A program made the translations under genes and the position numbers. A DNA stretch of 60,667 nt from JAHFPN01 sp036559465 (GTDB lineage: Bacteria > Pseudomonadota > Alphaproteobacteria > Rhizobiales > Xanthobacteraceae): the NCBI GenBank assembly GCA_036559465.1, contig DATBTC010000018.1, positions 1 through 60,667 of the forward strand. The letters are read 5' to 3'. Shown here piece after piece: positions 43,393-52,632 of the stretch. The notes under the pieces are model-generated. The model made no database searches, was not told where the DNA came from, and worked only from the letters and a program-made list of their open reading frames with translations. Every line of letters starts with the position of its first letter. The first letter of the stretch is position 1.

Positions 43393-44574
43393 ATGTTGCG
43401 TACAATTGCCGCCTTCGACCGCATCGGGGAAGAGAACGCGTTCGCCGTACTGGCGCGCGCGACCGAGCTCGCGGCCCAGGGCCGCGACGTCATCAATCTC
43501 GGCATCGGGCAGCCCGACTTCCAGACGCCGCCGCACATCGTCGAGGCCGCGATCAAGGCGCTGCGCGATGGCCACCACGGCTATACGCCCTCGGCCGGCA
43601 TCAAGCCGCTCCGCGAAGCGGTGGCGGCGGACCTCTACAAGCGGCTCGGCGCGAAGGTTTCGCCCGACGAAGTGATGATCATGCCGGGCGGCAAGCCCAC
43701 CATGTTCATGTCGATCCTGATGTTCGGCGAGCCCGGCGCAGACATCCTCTATCCGGACCCGGGCTTTCCCATCTACCGCTCGATGATCGAGTTCACCGGC
43801 GCCAATCCGGTGCCGGTGCCGATCCGCGAGGAGAACGGCTTCGCCTTTTCCGCGGAAGAAACGCTGAAGCTGATCACACCGAAGACGCGGCTATTGATCC
43901 TGAACTCGCCGGCCAACCCCACCGGCGGCGTCACGCCCAAGAGCGAGGTGGACAAGCTGGTGGCCGGGCTCGAGCGGTTTCCCGATGTCTGCGTGATGTC
44001 CGACGAGATCTACGATCAGATGGTCTATGACGGGGAACAGCATGTGTGCCTGCTCAATTATCCGTCGATCCGCGACCGCGTGATCCTGTTGAACGGCTGG
44101 TCGAAGACCTACGCCATGACCGGCTGGCGGCTCGGCTACGCCGTGTGGCCGGGCAAGCTCTACGACTATGCACGCAAGCTCGCGGTGAATTTGCATTCGT
44201 GCGTCAATGCACCCTCGCAATATGCCGGGATCGCGGCGCTGACCGGCCCGCAGGACGCGGCGCGGGCGATGGTTGCCGAGTTTGACAAGCGGCGGAAGAT
44301 CGTGGTCGAGGGCCTCAACAAGCTGCCGGGCGTCTCCTGCGCCACGCCCAAGGGCGCGTTCTATGCCTTCCCCAACATCAAGCGCACTGGCTGGAAGGCG
44401 AAGAAGCTCGCGTCGACATTGCTCGAAGAAACCGGAGTGGCGATCGTCGGCGGACCGGATTTCGGCATTCTCGGCGAAGGCTATATCCGCGTTTCCTACG
44501 CTAACTCGGCAGAGAACATCTTGAAGGCGCTCGGGCGCATGGGCGAGTTTTTGGCCAGCCGCAAGGCGGCGTGA
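43393..44574 (+). CDS. class I/II pyridoxal phosphate aminotransferase
   Basis: A 393-residue fold-type I enzyme. LGIGQPDFQTPPHIVEAA near residue 35, NSPANPTGG near 170, the PLP Lys in NGWSKTYAMTGWRLGYA near 235, and a C-terminal RVSYANS Arg that binds the carboxylate. AGAGGGAG precedes the start. It resembles aspartate/aromatic or alanine-type aminotransferases; the amino donor is not determined. An MliC-like gene follows after 1 base. Confidence 0.92.
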   Translation: MLRTIAAFDRIGEENAFAVLARATELAAQGRDVINLGIGQPDFQTPPHIVEAAIKALRDGHHGYTPSAGIKPLREAVAADLYKRLGAKVSPDEVMIMPGGKPTMFMSILMFGEPGADILYPDPGFPIYRSMIEFTGANPVPVPIREENGFAFSAEETLKLITPKTRLLILNSPANPTGGVTPKSEVDKLVAGLERFPDVCVMSDEIYDQMVYDGEQHVCLLNYPSIRDRVILLNGWSKTYAMTGWRLGYAVWPGKLYDYARKLAVNLHSCVNAPSQYAGIAALTGPQDAARAMVAEFDKRRKIVVEGLNKLPGVSCATPKGAFYAFPNIKRTGWKAKKLASTLLEETGVAIVGGPDFGILGEGYIRVSYANSAENILKALGRMGEFLASRKAA

Positions 44575-44575
44575 G

Positions 44576-44899
44576 GTGGGAAAACTGCGCACATTCGTCG
44601 GATGTGTGTTGGCCGCGTGGCTTTTCACAACAATCCTGATTGGCCCGGCTGTTTCTGCAACGGCCCAGAAGTCTTTCACCTATCGTTGCGATGACGGCAC
44701 CGTGCTGACCGCGAGTTTTCTGCGCATCATCCGAATAGAGGCGGCGCGGCTGACGATCGACGGCAAGACAATGGTACTTCCGCAGCGGCGCTCGGCCGAC
44801 GGCGGCCGCTACGCAAGAGGCAGAACCCAGTTCTGGATCAAAGGCCGCAGCGCGATGCTTACGCGCGACGGCAAGACGACGAATTGCGAGACGAACTGA
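44576..44899 (+). CDS. MliC-like lysozyme-inhibitor-type periplasmic protein
   Basis: A 107-residue exported protein. Signal-like hydrophobic N-terminus (residues 7-28, ending VSA), then a short MliC-type beta barrel with FTYRCDDG (C38), a DGKTMVLPQ strand and closing C104. Such proteins bind and inhibit c-type lysozymes. The start is GTG at 44576, one base after the aminotransferase stop, so translational coupling is likely; the exact start is uncertain. It lies only 6 bases before the next gene. Confidence 0.7.
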   Translation: MGKLRTFVGCVLAAWLFTTILIGPAVSATAQKSFTYRCDDGTVLTASFLRIIRIEAARLTIDGKTMVLPQRRSADGGRYARGRTQFWIKGRSAMLTRDGKTTNCETN

Positions 44900-44905
44900 G
44901 TCCGC

Positions 44906-46141
44906 ATGACAGATCGCGCGCTTTCCGAAGAACAGCGCCTGATGCGAGCGAGCTGCCGCGCGTTTGTGGATGACGTGGTGATCCCCTTCATCCGCAAGAA
45001 CTGGCAGCGCGAATGGATGATGGACCCCGACGGCCGGCTGCCGCGGGAAATCCTCTCCGGCGCCGACAAGATCGGCATCCGCACGCTCGGCGTGCCTGAG
45101 GAATTCGGCGGCACCGAGCTCGACCCCAAGACCGAGGTGCAGACTTTCGCGCTGATCGCCGAGGAGATCGCGCGCGGCGACGCGGGGCTCTCCGACAAGC
45201 TGGTGCAAAACTGGAAGATCGCGATCCTCTTGCGCAATCTCGCGCCGCGGCAGCTGCAAGAGCGCTGGTTCAAGCGGCTGGTGGAGGACCCGCAGTTCCT
45301 GCTCGCCCATTGCCTGACCGAGCCGCGCGGCGCCTCGGACCGCTGGCTGCCGTACAACGTGCCGGAAGCGGCAATGCAGACGCGGGCCGTGAAGCAGGAC
45401 AACGAGTGGATCATCAACGGCCGCAAGCATTTCATCTCGAACGGCTATGACGCGGGGCTCTACATCGTCTACGCCAACACCAACACGAAAGCCGGCGTAC
45501 TGCAGGGCACGTCTTCGTTCCTGGTGCCGCGCGAGACCAAGGGAGTGAGCGTCGCCCGCTGCAACGAGACCATGGGCGGCCGCTTCATGAACAACGGCGA
45601 GATCGTGTTCGAGGATTGCCGCGTGCCGGCGGATCATCTGCTCGCCGAGAACGACGCCATCGCCAAGGCCGGCGTCTATTTCCGGCCGGGCAAGATCATC
45701 CAGGCCGCGAAGAATCTCGGCGTCGGCGTCGCCGCCTTCGAGCGCACCGCCGACTATGTGCAGAACTACGTGCAGGGCGGCCGCATTCTAATCAAGCATC
45801 AGGCCGTGGCACTGCGGCTCGCCGACATGGCGACCAAGATTGAAGCCGTTCGTGCGCTGCTCAACCGCGCCGCAGAGGCTGTTTCCGAGGGCGCGCCCGA
45901 GGCCGATGCGCTCTGCAACATGGTCAAGGTGTTCGCGTCGGAGGAGATTTTCAAGGTCTGCCAGAACGCCATGGAACTGCACGGCGGCAACGGCGTGATG
46001 CTGGAGATGGGAATCGAGAAGCTGTTCCGCGACGCCGCGATCTTTCTGCATTCCGACGCGACCGCGGATATTTCGCGCTTCAAGATCATCAAGGCGATGT
46101 TCCCGACGACCGCCGGCGCTTATGCGGGACCGGAGAAGTAG
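44906..46141 (+). CDS. acyl-CoA dehydrogenase family protein
   Basis: A 411-residue flavoprotein with the three-part ACAD fold: N-terminal helices, FAD-binding beta domain (LAHCLTEPRGASDRW near residue 132, INGRKHFISNG near 170) and C-terminal helices with ELHGGNGVMLEMGIEKLFRDA near 355 (quoted as positions). The alpha, beta-dehydrogenation substrate is not clear; several members act on carnitine-like or branched acyl-CoA. It lies between two lysozyme-inhibitor-like genes. Confidence 0.9.
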   Translation: MTDRALSEEQRLMRASCRAFVDDVVIPFIRKNWQREWMMDPDGRLPREILSGADKIGIRTLGVPEEFGGTELDPKTEVQTFALIAEEIARGDAGLSDKLVQNWKIAILLRNLAPRQLQERWFKRLVEDPQFLLAHCLTEPRGASDRWLPYNVPEAAMQTRAVKQDNEWIINGRKHFISNGYDAGLYIVYANTNTKAGVLQGTSSFLVPRETKGVSVARCNETMGGRFMNNGEIVFEDCRVPADHLLAENDAIAKAGVYFRPGKIIQAAKNLGVGVAAFERTADYVQNYVQGGRILIKHQAVALRLADMATKIEAVRALLNRAAEAVSEGAPEADALCNMVKVFASEEIFKVCQNAMELHGGNGVMLEMGIEKLFRDAAIFLHSDATADISRFKIIKAMFPTTAGAYAGPEK

Positions 46142-46148
46142 GCTCGGA

Positions 46149-46559
46149 ATGCGGCTGGCATTTCTCGCTATCTTTCTTTTTGCCGCGCCAGCGCTGGCGC
46201 AGGAGACGCGCCCTTCGCAGGCCGCCTGCGAGCGTGCGAAGCTTCCGGGCCGAGCCTATATCGAGTGCCTGGAGACGGCCGCGCGCGCGGCGGACAAGGC
46301 ACTCAACGACGCGCAGGCGCGAGCGCGAGCGACAATCGACGCTCGGCCCGATCTCGCCGCCGTGCAGAAGAACCGCTGGAAGAACGCGCTCGAAGAAGCG
46401 CAGAACGCCTTCATCGCCTTCCGCAACGTGGAGTGCCAGAACGTGGCGCCCTATGAGGGCGCGCGCGGCATCGGCGCGTTCGAGGAGCGCCTCGCGTGCC
46501 TGGTGGACAAGGCCACCGCGCGGGCGCGCGAGCTGGACTCGCGATACGGGAAACGCTGA
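46149..46559 (+). CDS. LprI-type (DUF1311) lysozyme-inhibitor family exported protein
   Basis: A 136-residue exported protein. Signal peptide residues 1-18 (ALA-QE), then a helical LprI domain with repeated Ala/Glu/Arg-rich helices, ALEEAQNAFIAFRNVECQNVA (residues about 83-103) and four cysteines. LprI-family members inhibit lysozyme in some bacteria, though many are of unknown function. It begins 7 bases after the acyl-CoA dehydrogenase and overlaps the kinase start by TGATG. Confidence 0.72.
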   Translation: MRLAFLAIFLFAAPALAQETRPSQAACERAKLPGRAYIECLETAARAADKALNDAQARARATIDARPDLAAVQKNRWKNALEEAQNAFIAFRNVECQNVAPYEGARGIGAFEERLACLVDKATARARELDSRYGKR

Positions 46560-47485
46560 TGACACAAGCGGTTTCGATCGGCGAAGTAATGGTCGAACTC
46601 GCTCGCGGACCGGACGGTCGCTTCGCGCTCGGCTATGGCGGCGACACATTCAACACTGCCGTTTATCTCGCGCGGCTCGGCGTCGATACCGCCTATGCGA
46701 CGGCGTTGGGCGAGGACCCCTATTCCGACGGCATCGTCGCCCGTGCCGCCGACGAGGGCGTCTCGACCGAACTTGTGCTGCGCGAGTCCGGCCGCGCGCC
46801 GGGGCTTTACCTGATCGAAACCGACAAGAAGGGCGAGCGCACGTTTCACTACTGGCGCGACACGTCGCCGGCACGCGAGCTGTTCGAGCTGCCGGGCTGG
46901 GAGCGCGTGGCGGAGGCGATCGTCACCGCCGATCTCGTTTATTTCTCCGGCATCACGCTCTCGCTCTATTCGAACGCCGGCATCGGCCGCCTGCTCGCGA
47001 CACTCGAATACGCGCGCCAGCGCGGGGCCAGGATCGCCTTCGATAGCAATTATCGGCCGCGCGGCTGGAAGAGCGACGAGGCGCGGGCGCGCGCCGTGTT
47101 CGCCGAGGCGCTTACGCGCGTCGATATCGCGCTGCCGACCTTCGAAGACGAGGCGCGGCTGTGGGGCGATGCCGATCCAGGCGCCACGGTCGAGCGGTTG
47201 CGCACTTTCGGCATCAACGAAATCGCGGTGAAGAACGGTCCGAAACCGGCGCTCGTAGACGCGCAGGGGGTCCGCGCGGAGGTTCCGGTGCCGAAGACGG
47301 TGAAGCCCGTGGATACCACCGCCGCAGGCGACGCATTCAACGCAGCCTATCTCGCGGCGCGGCTCAAGGGAGCGGAGCCACATGCCGCGGCACGCGCGGC
47401 GCACGTACTCGCCGCCGAGGTGATCCGCCACCGCGGCGCGCTCATACCGCGTGCGAAACCGAGGAAGACGAAGAAGCGGCGCTGA
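46559..47485 (+). CDS. kdgK: 2-dehydro-3-deoxygluconokinase (KDG kinase, PfkB family)
   Basis: Phosphorylates 2-keto-3-deoxygluconate to KDPG. 308 residues; N-terminal GEVMVEL and FALGYGGDTFNTAVYLARLG, and the catalytic end DTTAAGDAFNAAYLA, whose AAGD variant of GAGD is also seen in E. coli KdgK. The Lys/Arg-rich tail ends KPRKTKKRR. The start overlaps the LprI stop (TGATG). It is convergent with a KDPG aldolase gene, so the two make a short pathway. Confidence 0.88.
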   Translation: MTQAVSIGEVMVELARGPDGRFALGYGGDTFNTAVYLARLGVDTAYATALGEDPYSDGIVARAADEGVSTELVLRESGRAPGLYLIETDKKGERTFHYWRDTSPARELFELPGWERVAEAIVTADLVYFSGITLSLYSNAGIGRLLATLEYARQRGARIAFDSNYRPRGWKSDEARARAVFAEALTRVDIALPTFEDEARLWGDADPGATVERLRTFGINEIAVKNGPKPALVDAQGVRAEVPVPKTVKPVDTTAAGDAFNAAYLAARLKGAEPHAAARAAHVLAAEVIRHRGALIPRAKPRKTKKRR

Positions 47486-47497
47486 ACCGATGGCCGG

Positions 47498-48145
47498 TCA
47501 AGGTGTCGGGAATTGCGATCCGGCCGTCGCCGCGTCGCTCGCGAGCTTCTGCACGCGAGCAAAATCGCCGGATGCGATTGCATCCTTCGGCACCATCCAG
47601 GAGCCGCCGACAGCCACTACGTTCTTGAGTGCGAGATAGTCCCCAACATTGGAAAGATTGATCCCGCCGGTGGGGCAGAAACGCAGGTCCGGCAAGGGCG
47701 CCGCCACCGACTCCAGCCAACGAACGCCACCGGAAGCCTCGGCCGGAAAGAACTTCAGCACGCGAAAGCCGCGCGCGGAAAGCGCCATCGCCTCGCTGAC
47801 CGTGGCGCAACCGGGCACCACCGGCACACTTGCGCGCACGAACGCATCGGCCAGAGCGGACGGCGTGCCGGGGCTTACCAGATAGCGCGCGCCGGCATTG
47901 ATCGCGGGCTCGATGTCGGTGGGTGCGGTCACGGTGCCGACCCCGACCACGGCCTCGGGCACCTCGCGGGCGATGGCGCGCACCGCGTCGAGCGCGGCGG
48001 CTGTGCGCAACGTCACCTCGATCACCTTGAGCCCGCCGGCAACGAGCGCCCGGGCAAGCGGCACCGCTGTTGCGATACGCTCGATGGTGAGAACCGGGAT
48101 AACCCGGACGCCTTCGAATAAAGGACTGGGATCGAGGGTGGACAT
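47498..48145 (-). CDS. eda: 2-dehydro-3-deoxyphosphogluconate (KDPG) aldolase
   Basis: A 215-residue class I aldolase. Catalytic Glu and Arg in GLKVIEVTLRT near residues 41-51, Schiff-base Lys in VLKFFPAE near 130 and the phosphate-binding GGINLSNV near 160. It cleaves KDPG to pyruvate and glyceraldehyde 3-phosphate. Convergent with kdgK (12-base gap). The start at 48145 is the first ATG with family similarity. No 6-phosphogluconate dehydratase is adjacent. Confidence 0.9.
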   Translation of the reverse strand: MSTLDPSPLFEGVRVIPVLTIERIATAVPLARALVAGGLKVIEVTLRTAAALDAVRAIAREVPEAVVGVGTVTAPTDIEPAINAGARYLVSPGTPSALADAFVRASVPVVPGCATVSEAMALSARGFRVLKFFPAEASGGVRWLESVAAPLPDLRFCPTGGINLSNVGDYLALKNVVAVGGSWMVPKDAIASGDFARVQKLASDAATAGSQFPTP

Positions 48146-48153
48146 GATGTGAT

Positions 48154-49575
48154 ATGAGCCACCGGAGCCCGCCGCCGCAAGCCACATCCATGTCAATGAC
48201 ACCGAACCCCTCGCCCGCCGCGCCGCGCGCGCACGGCATCCCCTTTTCCGAAGCGCTGAAGGTTTGGCTACGCGTGGCCGCCTTGAGCTTTGGCGGGCCG
48301 GCCGGCCAGATCGCGGTCATGCACAAGATCCTGGTCGAGGAGAAGAAGTGGATCGGCGAGGACCGGTTCCTGCACGCGCTCAACTACTGCACGCTCTTGC
48401 CAGGCCCCGAAGCGCAGCAGCTCGCCACCTATATCGGCTGGCTGCTGCACCGGACCGTGGGCGGGCTGGTGGCCGGCACGCTCTTTGTGCTCCCGGGCTT
48501 CATCGCGATCATGGCGCTGAGTATCCTGTATGCCGGTTACAAGGACCTCAGGTTCGTCGAGGCGATCTTCTTCGGCATCAAGGCTGCGGTGTTCGCGGTG
48601 GTGATCGAGGCGGTGGTCCGTATCGGCAAGCGTGCGCTGAAGAATTCGTTCATGGTCGCGCTCGCGGCCGGTTCCTTCATCGCCATCTTCTTCCTCGACG
48701 TAGCCTTTCCGATCATCATCATCGGCGCCGGCGTAATCGGCTATCTCGGCGGGCGGCTGCGGCCCGATTTGTTCACGGGAGGAAGCGCCCATGGGACGAC
48801 GGTCGGACAACCGGTCGTGGACGCCTTGCTGGCCGAGGGCGTCCCTGAACACGCGCGGCCGTCCCTGCTGCGTGCGGTGAAAGTCGCAAGCTTCTGGCTC
48901 GCGCTCTGGCTCGTGCCGGTGATCGCGATCGCCATGGCACTCGGCCCGGACAGCATCTTCACCGAGATCGGCGTCTTCTTCTCCAAAATGGCAGTCGTCA
49001 CTTTCGGCGGCGCCTACGCGGTGCTGGCCTATGTCGCTCAGCTCGCGGTGCAGCACTATCATTGGCTCACGGCGAGCGAGATGCTCGACGGCCTCGGCAT
49101 GGCGGAGACGACGCCGGGGCCGCTGATCATGGTGTTGCAGTTCGTCGGCTTCCTCGCCGCGTTCCGCGACCCGGGCGCGCTCAATCCCTACATGGCCGGC
49201 GTGCTGGCGTCGGTACTGACGGTGTGGGTGACGTTCGTGCCCTCGTTCCTGTGGATTTTCACCGGCGCGCCCTATGTGGAGCAGCTGCGCGGCAATCGGC
49301 TCTTGTCGGCGGCGCTCTCGGCGATCACCGCGGCGGTAGTCGGCGTGATCCTCAATCTCGCGGTCTGGTTCGCGATTCATCTCTTCTTCGGCACGGTCGG
49401 TGAGGCACGCACTTACGGCATCCGGCTCTATGTGCCTGAGTTCGCCACCATCAATATCGCGAGCGTGCTTCTCGCAATCGCCGCGCTCGTCGCGCTGCTG
49501 CGTTTCAAGATCGGCATGATCCCGGTGCTGGCGGCCAGCGCCGCGCTGGGCGCGCTCTATTTCTACATCCGCTGA
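48154..49575 (+). CDS. chrA: chromate transporter (ChrA, CHR family)
   Basis: A 473-residue inner-membrane protein made of two CHR domains, with about 10-12 spans. The paired hallmark segments are FGGPAGQIAVMHKILVEEKKW near residue 47 (given as position) and FGGAYAVLAYVAQ near 286, with PGPEAQQLATYIG and TPGPLIMVLQFVG after each. CHR proteins efflux chromate or related oxyanions. Its start overlaps the eda start region divergently; ATG at 48190 is an alternative. Confidence 0.9.
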   Translation: MSHRSPPPQATSMSMTPNPSPAAPRAHGIPFSEALKVWLRVAALSFGGPAGQIAVMHKILVEEKKWIGEDRFLHALNYCTLLPGPEAQQLATYIGWLLHRTVGGLVAGTLFVLPGFIAIMALSILYAGYKDLRFVEAIFFGIKAAVFAVVIEAVVRIGKRALKNSFMVALAAGSFIAIFFLDVAFPIIIIGAGVIGYLGGRLRPDLFTGGSAHGTTVGQPVVDALLAEGVPEHARPSLLRAVKVASFWLALWLVPVIAIAMALGPDSIFTEIGVFFSKMAVVTFGGAYAVLAYVAQLAVQHYHWLTASEMLDGLGMAETTPGPLIMVLQFVGFLAAFRDPGALNPYMAGVLASVLTVWVTFVPSFLWIFTGAPYVEQLRGNRLLSAALSAITAAVVGVILNLAVWFAIHLFFGTVGEARTYGIRLYVPEFATINIASVLLAIAALVALLRFKIGMIPVLAASAALGALYFYIR

Positions 49576-49587
49576 AGCAAGCCGCGA

Positions 49588-50502
49588 TCAGAGCCGGTAA
49601 ATCCGCCCTGCGTTATCGTGGAAAAGCTTCTTCTGCTCGGCCAGCGGCCGGTCGGCGACCGCGGCGCGGAAGCCGTCATAGATCGTCTTGAACGAGCCGA
49701 CAATCGAGTCGACCGGGAAATTGCTTGCGAACATTGCGCGGTCTGCGCCGAAGATCGAGATGGCGTCGCGGATCACCGGGCCGTTGGATTCCAGCGTCCA
49801 AGGCCGCTTGGGCTCGCCCAGGCCCGAAACCTTGATCGCGACATTGGGGCGCGCCGCGACCAGTTCCAGCGCGCGGCGCCAGCCGGCAAGGCCCTCGGCG
49901 CTGCGATCGACGGGAAGGCCGGCGTGGACGATGATGATCTGTGTCTGCGGGAAGTCGGAAGCAAGCTCCGCGGCCGCGTCCATGTGCCACCATGGCACCT
50001 GCAAATCGAACGAGAATCCGTGGCGCGCGAGCAGCGCGTATCCGCGACGCCATTTGGGATCGTCCATGGAGCCAGGTTCGCCACGCTTGGCCTCGTGCGC
50101 GCTCGGCGCTGGGATCGGAAAATTGCGGATGCCGCGCATGAGCGGACTTCTAGCGTGACCCGTGAGCACTTCCTCGATGTCATCGCGGGCGGGCCAGGCC
50201 GCGGCGACGCAAGCGTTGGGCAAACCATGTTCCTTAGCGATGCCGTCAAGCCAGCGGGTCTCGGCGACCGGGTCGCGGCGATCCCACCAGGCCTCCTCGT
50301 GCACCGTTTTGACGACGCGATAGGGAGCGACGTCGCGCCGGTAGTCGGCGGGAGAATAATTGTGCTTGATCGACGAATAGTCGCCGTAGCGAAAATGCAC
50401 CGGCACCGGATCGCAGAGCCAGGGATAGTTCTTCTGGCTCAGGTCCCAGAAATGATGATGGCAATCGACGATATCGAGGGCTTCGATCGGCGCTAGCGGC
50501 AT
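49588..50502 (-). CDS. amidohydrolase family protein (lactonase/dicarboxylate-type)
   Basis: A 304-residue TIM-barrel metal hydrolase. N-terminal metal motif DCHHHFWDL near residue 13, HAGLPVDR near 193, and closing metal and acid positions SNFPVDSIVGSF near 262. It resembles the 2-pyrone-4,6-dicarboxylate lactonase/fuconolactonase branch. It ends a minus-strand operon, 3 bases after a beta-hydroxyacid dehydrogenase. Confidence 0.85.
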   Translation of the reverse strand: MPLAPIEALDIVDCHHHFWDLSQKNYPWLCDPVPVHFRYGDYSSIKHNYSPADYRRDVAPYRVVKTVHEEAWWDRRDPVAETRWLDGIAKEHGLPNACVAAAWPARDDIEEVLTGHARSPLMRGIRNFPIPAPSAHEAKRGEPGSMDDPKWRRGYALLARHGFSFDLQVPWWHMDAAAELASDFPQTQIIIVHAGLPVDRSAEGLAGWRRALELVAARPNVAIKVSGLGEPKRPWTLESNGPVIRDAISIFGADRAMFASNFPVDSIVGSFKTIYDGFRAAVADRPLAEQKKLFHDNAGRIYRL

Positions 50503-50505
50503 GGC

Positions 50506-51387
50506 TTACTTCTTCTCGTAGAACGTGACGATCGAAGCGGAATCGCGCATCGCCCCGCCCGCTTCGACATAGGCGGCGAACTGCGCGGCGGCGGTGGCGG
50601 CGAGCGGCAGTTCGAGCCCGAAGCCGTGGCCGAATTCCTTGACCGCTTTCATGTCCTTCAGGAGTTGGCGCGCGTAGCTTTTCGGCGGCTCGAAGTCACG
50701 CGCCTGCATCTGCGTATAGACGCGCCGCAGCAGTGCGCCGTCGGCGAAGCCCCCGGCGAGGCATGCCGGTAGCTTCGCCGCATCGATGCCTGAAGCTTCC
50801 GCGAGCGCCACTGCTTCGGCCATCAGCACGAAGCCGGTGCCGACGATGGCCTGGTTGATCATCTTGGCGGTCTGGCCGGCGCCCGATGAGCCCATGTGGG
50901 TGAAGTTGCCGGCCATATCGGTCATTAGCGGTCGGATCGCCTCGATGTCGGCCGCCTCGCCGCCGGCCATCACCGTCATAGTGCCTTCGCGCGCGGCATT
51001 GGGCCCGCCTGAGAGCGGCGCGTCGACCCAACGCATTCCGGTCTCGCGCTTCAGCCGCGCGGCCATGTCGCGTGTTTTCGCCGGATCGGCGGTTGAGAGA
51101 TCGATCAAAATTTGCCCAGCGCGAGCCTTGGAGGCGATGCCGTTGTTCCCGAACACGCAGGCCTCGACAGCATCAGTGTTGAGCACACACATGAGCACGA
51201 GGTCGCTCGCAGCGGCGACATCTGCCGGCGATGCGGCCGCGAGCGCGCCATGCGGGACTACGGTCTTGAGCCGCGCGGGCTCGCGGTTCCACACATTGAC
51301 CGGATAGCCGCGCTCCAGCAGCCGCAGCACCATCGCCTCGCCCATGAGGCCGATGCCGATGAAGCCGAGTTTGGGTTTCCCGCTCAT
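50506..51387 (-). CDS. NAD(P)-dependent beta-hydroxyacid dehydrogenase
   Basis: A 293-residue enzyme of the same family as 27342-28262. GFIGIGLMGEAMVLRL near residue 7, DAPLSGGP near 119 and Lys in GSSGAGQTAKMINQA near 168. AGAGG precedes the ATG at 51387. It is in an operon with RidA, CoA-transferase and amidohydrolase, suggesting one catabolic route, substrate unknown. Confidence 0.9.
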   Translation of the reverse strand: MSGKPKLGFIGIGLMGEAMVLRLLERGYPVNVWNREPARLKTVVPHGALAAASPADVAAASDLVLMCVLNTDAVEACVFGNNGIASKARAGQILIDLSTADPAKTRDMAARLKRETGMRWVDAPLSGGPNAAREGTMTVMAGGEAADIEAIRPLMTDMAGNFTHMGSSGAGQTAKMINQAIVGTGFVLMAEAVALAEASGIDAAKLPACLAGGFADGALLRRVYTQMQARDFEPPKSYARQLLKDMKAVKEFGHGFGLELPLAATAAAQFAAYVEAGGAMRDSASIVTFYEKK

Positions 51388-51396
51388 GTTCACCTC

Positions 51397-52623
51397 TCAG
51401 CCCACTGCGCCTATGTCGGCGACTGCGATTGCGCCTGCCCGCGCCATGCGGTCGATCTCCGCGTCCGTAAACCCATGCTCGCGCAGCACTTCGCGCGTAT
51501 GCTCGCCATAGATCGGCGCGCCGCGGTGCACGCCGCCGGGTGTCGCAGAAAATTTCACCGGCAAGCCGATGGTCTTCACCGCGCCGAGCTTGCTGTGGCG
51601 CGTCTCGACCACCATCTCGCGCGCGAGCGTTTGCTCGTTCGACTGCATCTGCAACACGTCGAGCACCGGCCCGGCCGGGAGCTTCGCCCGCTCGAAGAGT
51701 TCGAGCCACTCCGCGCTCGTGCGCTTCTTGAAATCCGGGGCGAGCGCGTCCGCCAGCACGGTCTGGTGCTGAATGCGATCGGCGTTGGTCTTGAAGCGCG
51801 GGTCGTCGGCAAGATCCTGCCGCCCCAGGAGCTCGACGAGGCGCAGCCAATTGGTCTGGTTGGCGGCGCCGACCGTGATCCAGCCGTCATTCGTCTCGAA
51901 CGCCTGATAGGGCGCGTTCAGCGGATGTGCCGAGCCCATGGGCCCGGGCGCCTTGCCGGTGGCGAGCGCGATCGCCGATTGCCAATAGGTGAGCGTGATG
52001 CCGGCCTCGAACAGCGAGGTGTCGACCAGCTGACCGGCGCCGGTGTTGGCGCGCGCGTGCAGCGCCGCGACCACGCCCATGGCGGCAAGGATGCCAGCAG
52101 TAATATCCGATGCGGGCGCGCCGACTTTCACGGGCGGCCGGCCGGGCCCCTCGCCCGTGATGCTCATGAGGCCGCTCATGCCCTGCGCCACCAGATCGAA
52201 ACCGGCGCGGTCGGCATAGGGCCCGGTGCGGCCGAAACCGGAGACCGAGCAGTAGACGAGCTTCGGATATTCGCGCTTGAGCGCCTCGTAGCCGAAGCCC
52301 ACGCGCTCCATCGCGCCGCGACGATAGCTCTCGGTGAGCACGTCGGCGCCATCGAGCAGGCGGCGCAGCACGGCCTTGCCCTCCGCGCTCTTGAGATCGA
52401 CGGCGATGCCACGCTTGTTCCGGTTCATCATCAGGAACGCGGCCGACTCGTCGCCGACCGCGGGCGGCAGGAAGCTCCGTGTGTCGTCGCCCCCCGGAAA
52501 CTTCTCGACCTTGATCACGTCGGCGCCGAGATCGGCGAGCATTAGGCCGCAGGTCGGCCCCGCCATCACGTGGGCCAACTCGATAACCTTGATACCCTTG
52601 AGCGGACCCGTGCGTTCGGCCAT
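51397..52623 (-). CDS. CaiB/BaiF family CoA-transferase
   Basis: A 408-residue class III CoA-transferase. GIKVIELAHVMAGPTCG near residue 10, DLGADVIKVE near 31 and the catalytic Asp in GAPASDITAGILAAMGV near 170. The C-terminal large domain is intact. It moves CoA between carboxylic acids (formyl-CoA, succinyl-CoA or aryl-CoA types). It lies between RidA (9-base gap) and the dehydrogenase. Confidence 0.92.
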   Translation of the reverse strand: MAERTGPLKGIKVIELAHVMAGPTCGLMLADLGADVIKVEKFPGGDDTRSFLPPAVGDESAAFLMMNRNKRGIAVDLKSAEGKAVLRRLLDGADVLTESYRRGAMERVGFGYEALKREYPKLVYCSVSGFGRTGPYADRAGFDLVAQGMSGLMSITGEGPGRPPVKVGAPASDITAGILAAMGVVAALHARANTGAGQLVDTSLFEAGITLTYWQSAIALATGKAPGPMGSAHPLNAPYQAFETNDGWITVGAANQTNWLRLVELLGRQDLADDPRFKTNADRIQHQTVLADALAPDFKKRTSAEWLELFERAKLPAGPVLDVLQMQSNEQTLAREMVVETRHSKLGAVKTIGLPVKFSATPGGVHRGAPIYGEHTREVLREHGFTDAEIDRMARAGAIAVADIGAVG

Positions 52624-52632
52624 CGGCCAGTC

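Noticed and set aside
47498..48202. Longer KDPG aldolase start at 48202
   Set aside because: The extra 19 residues do not resemble the family and run into the divergent transporter start region.
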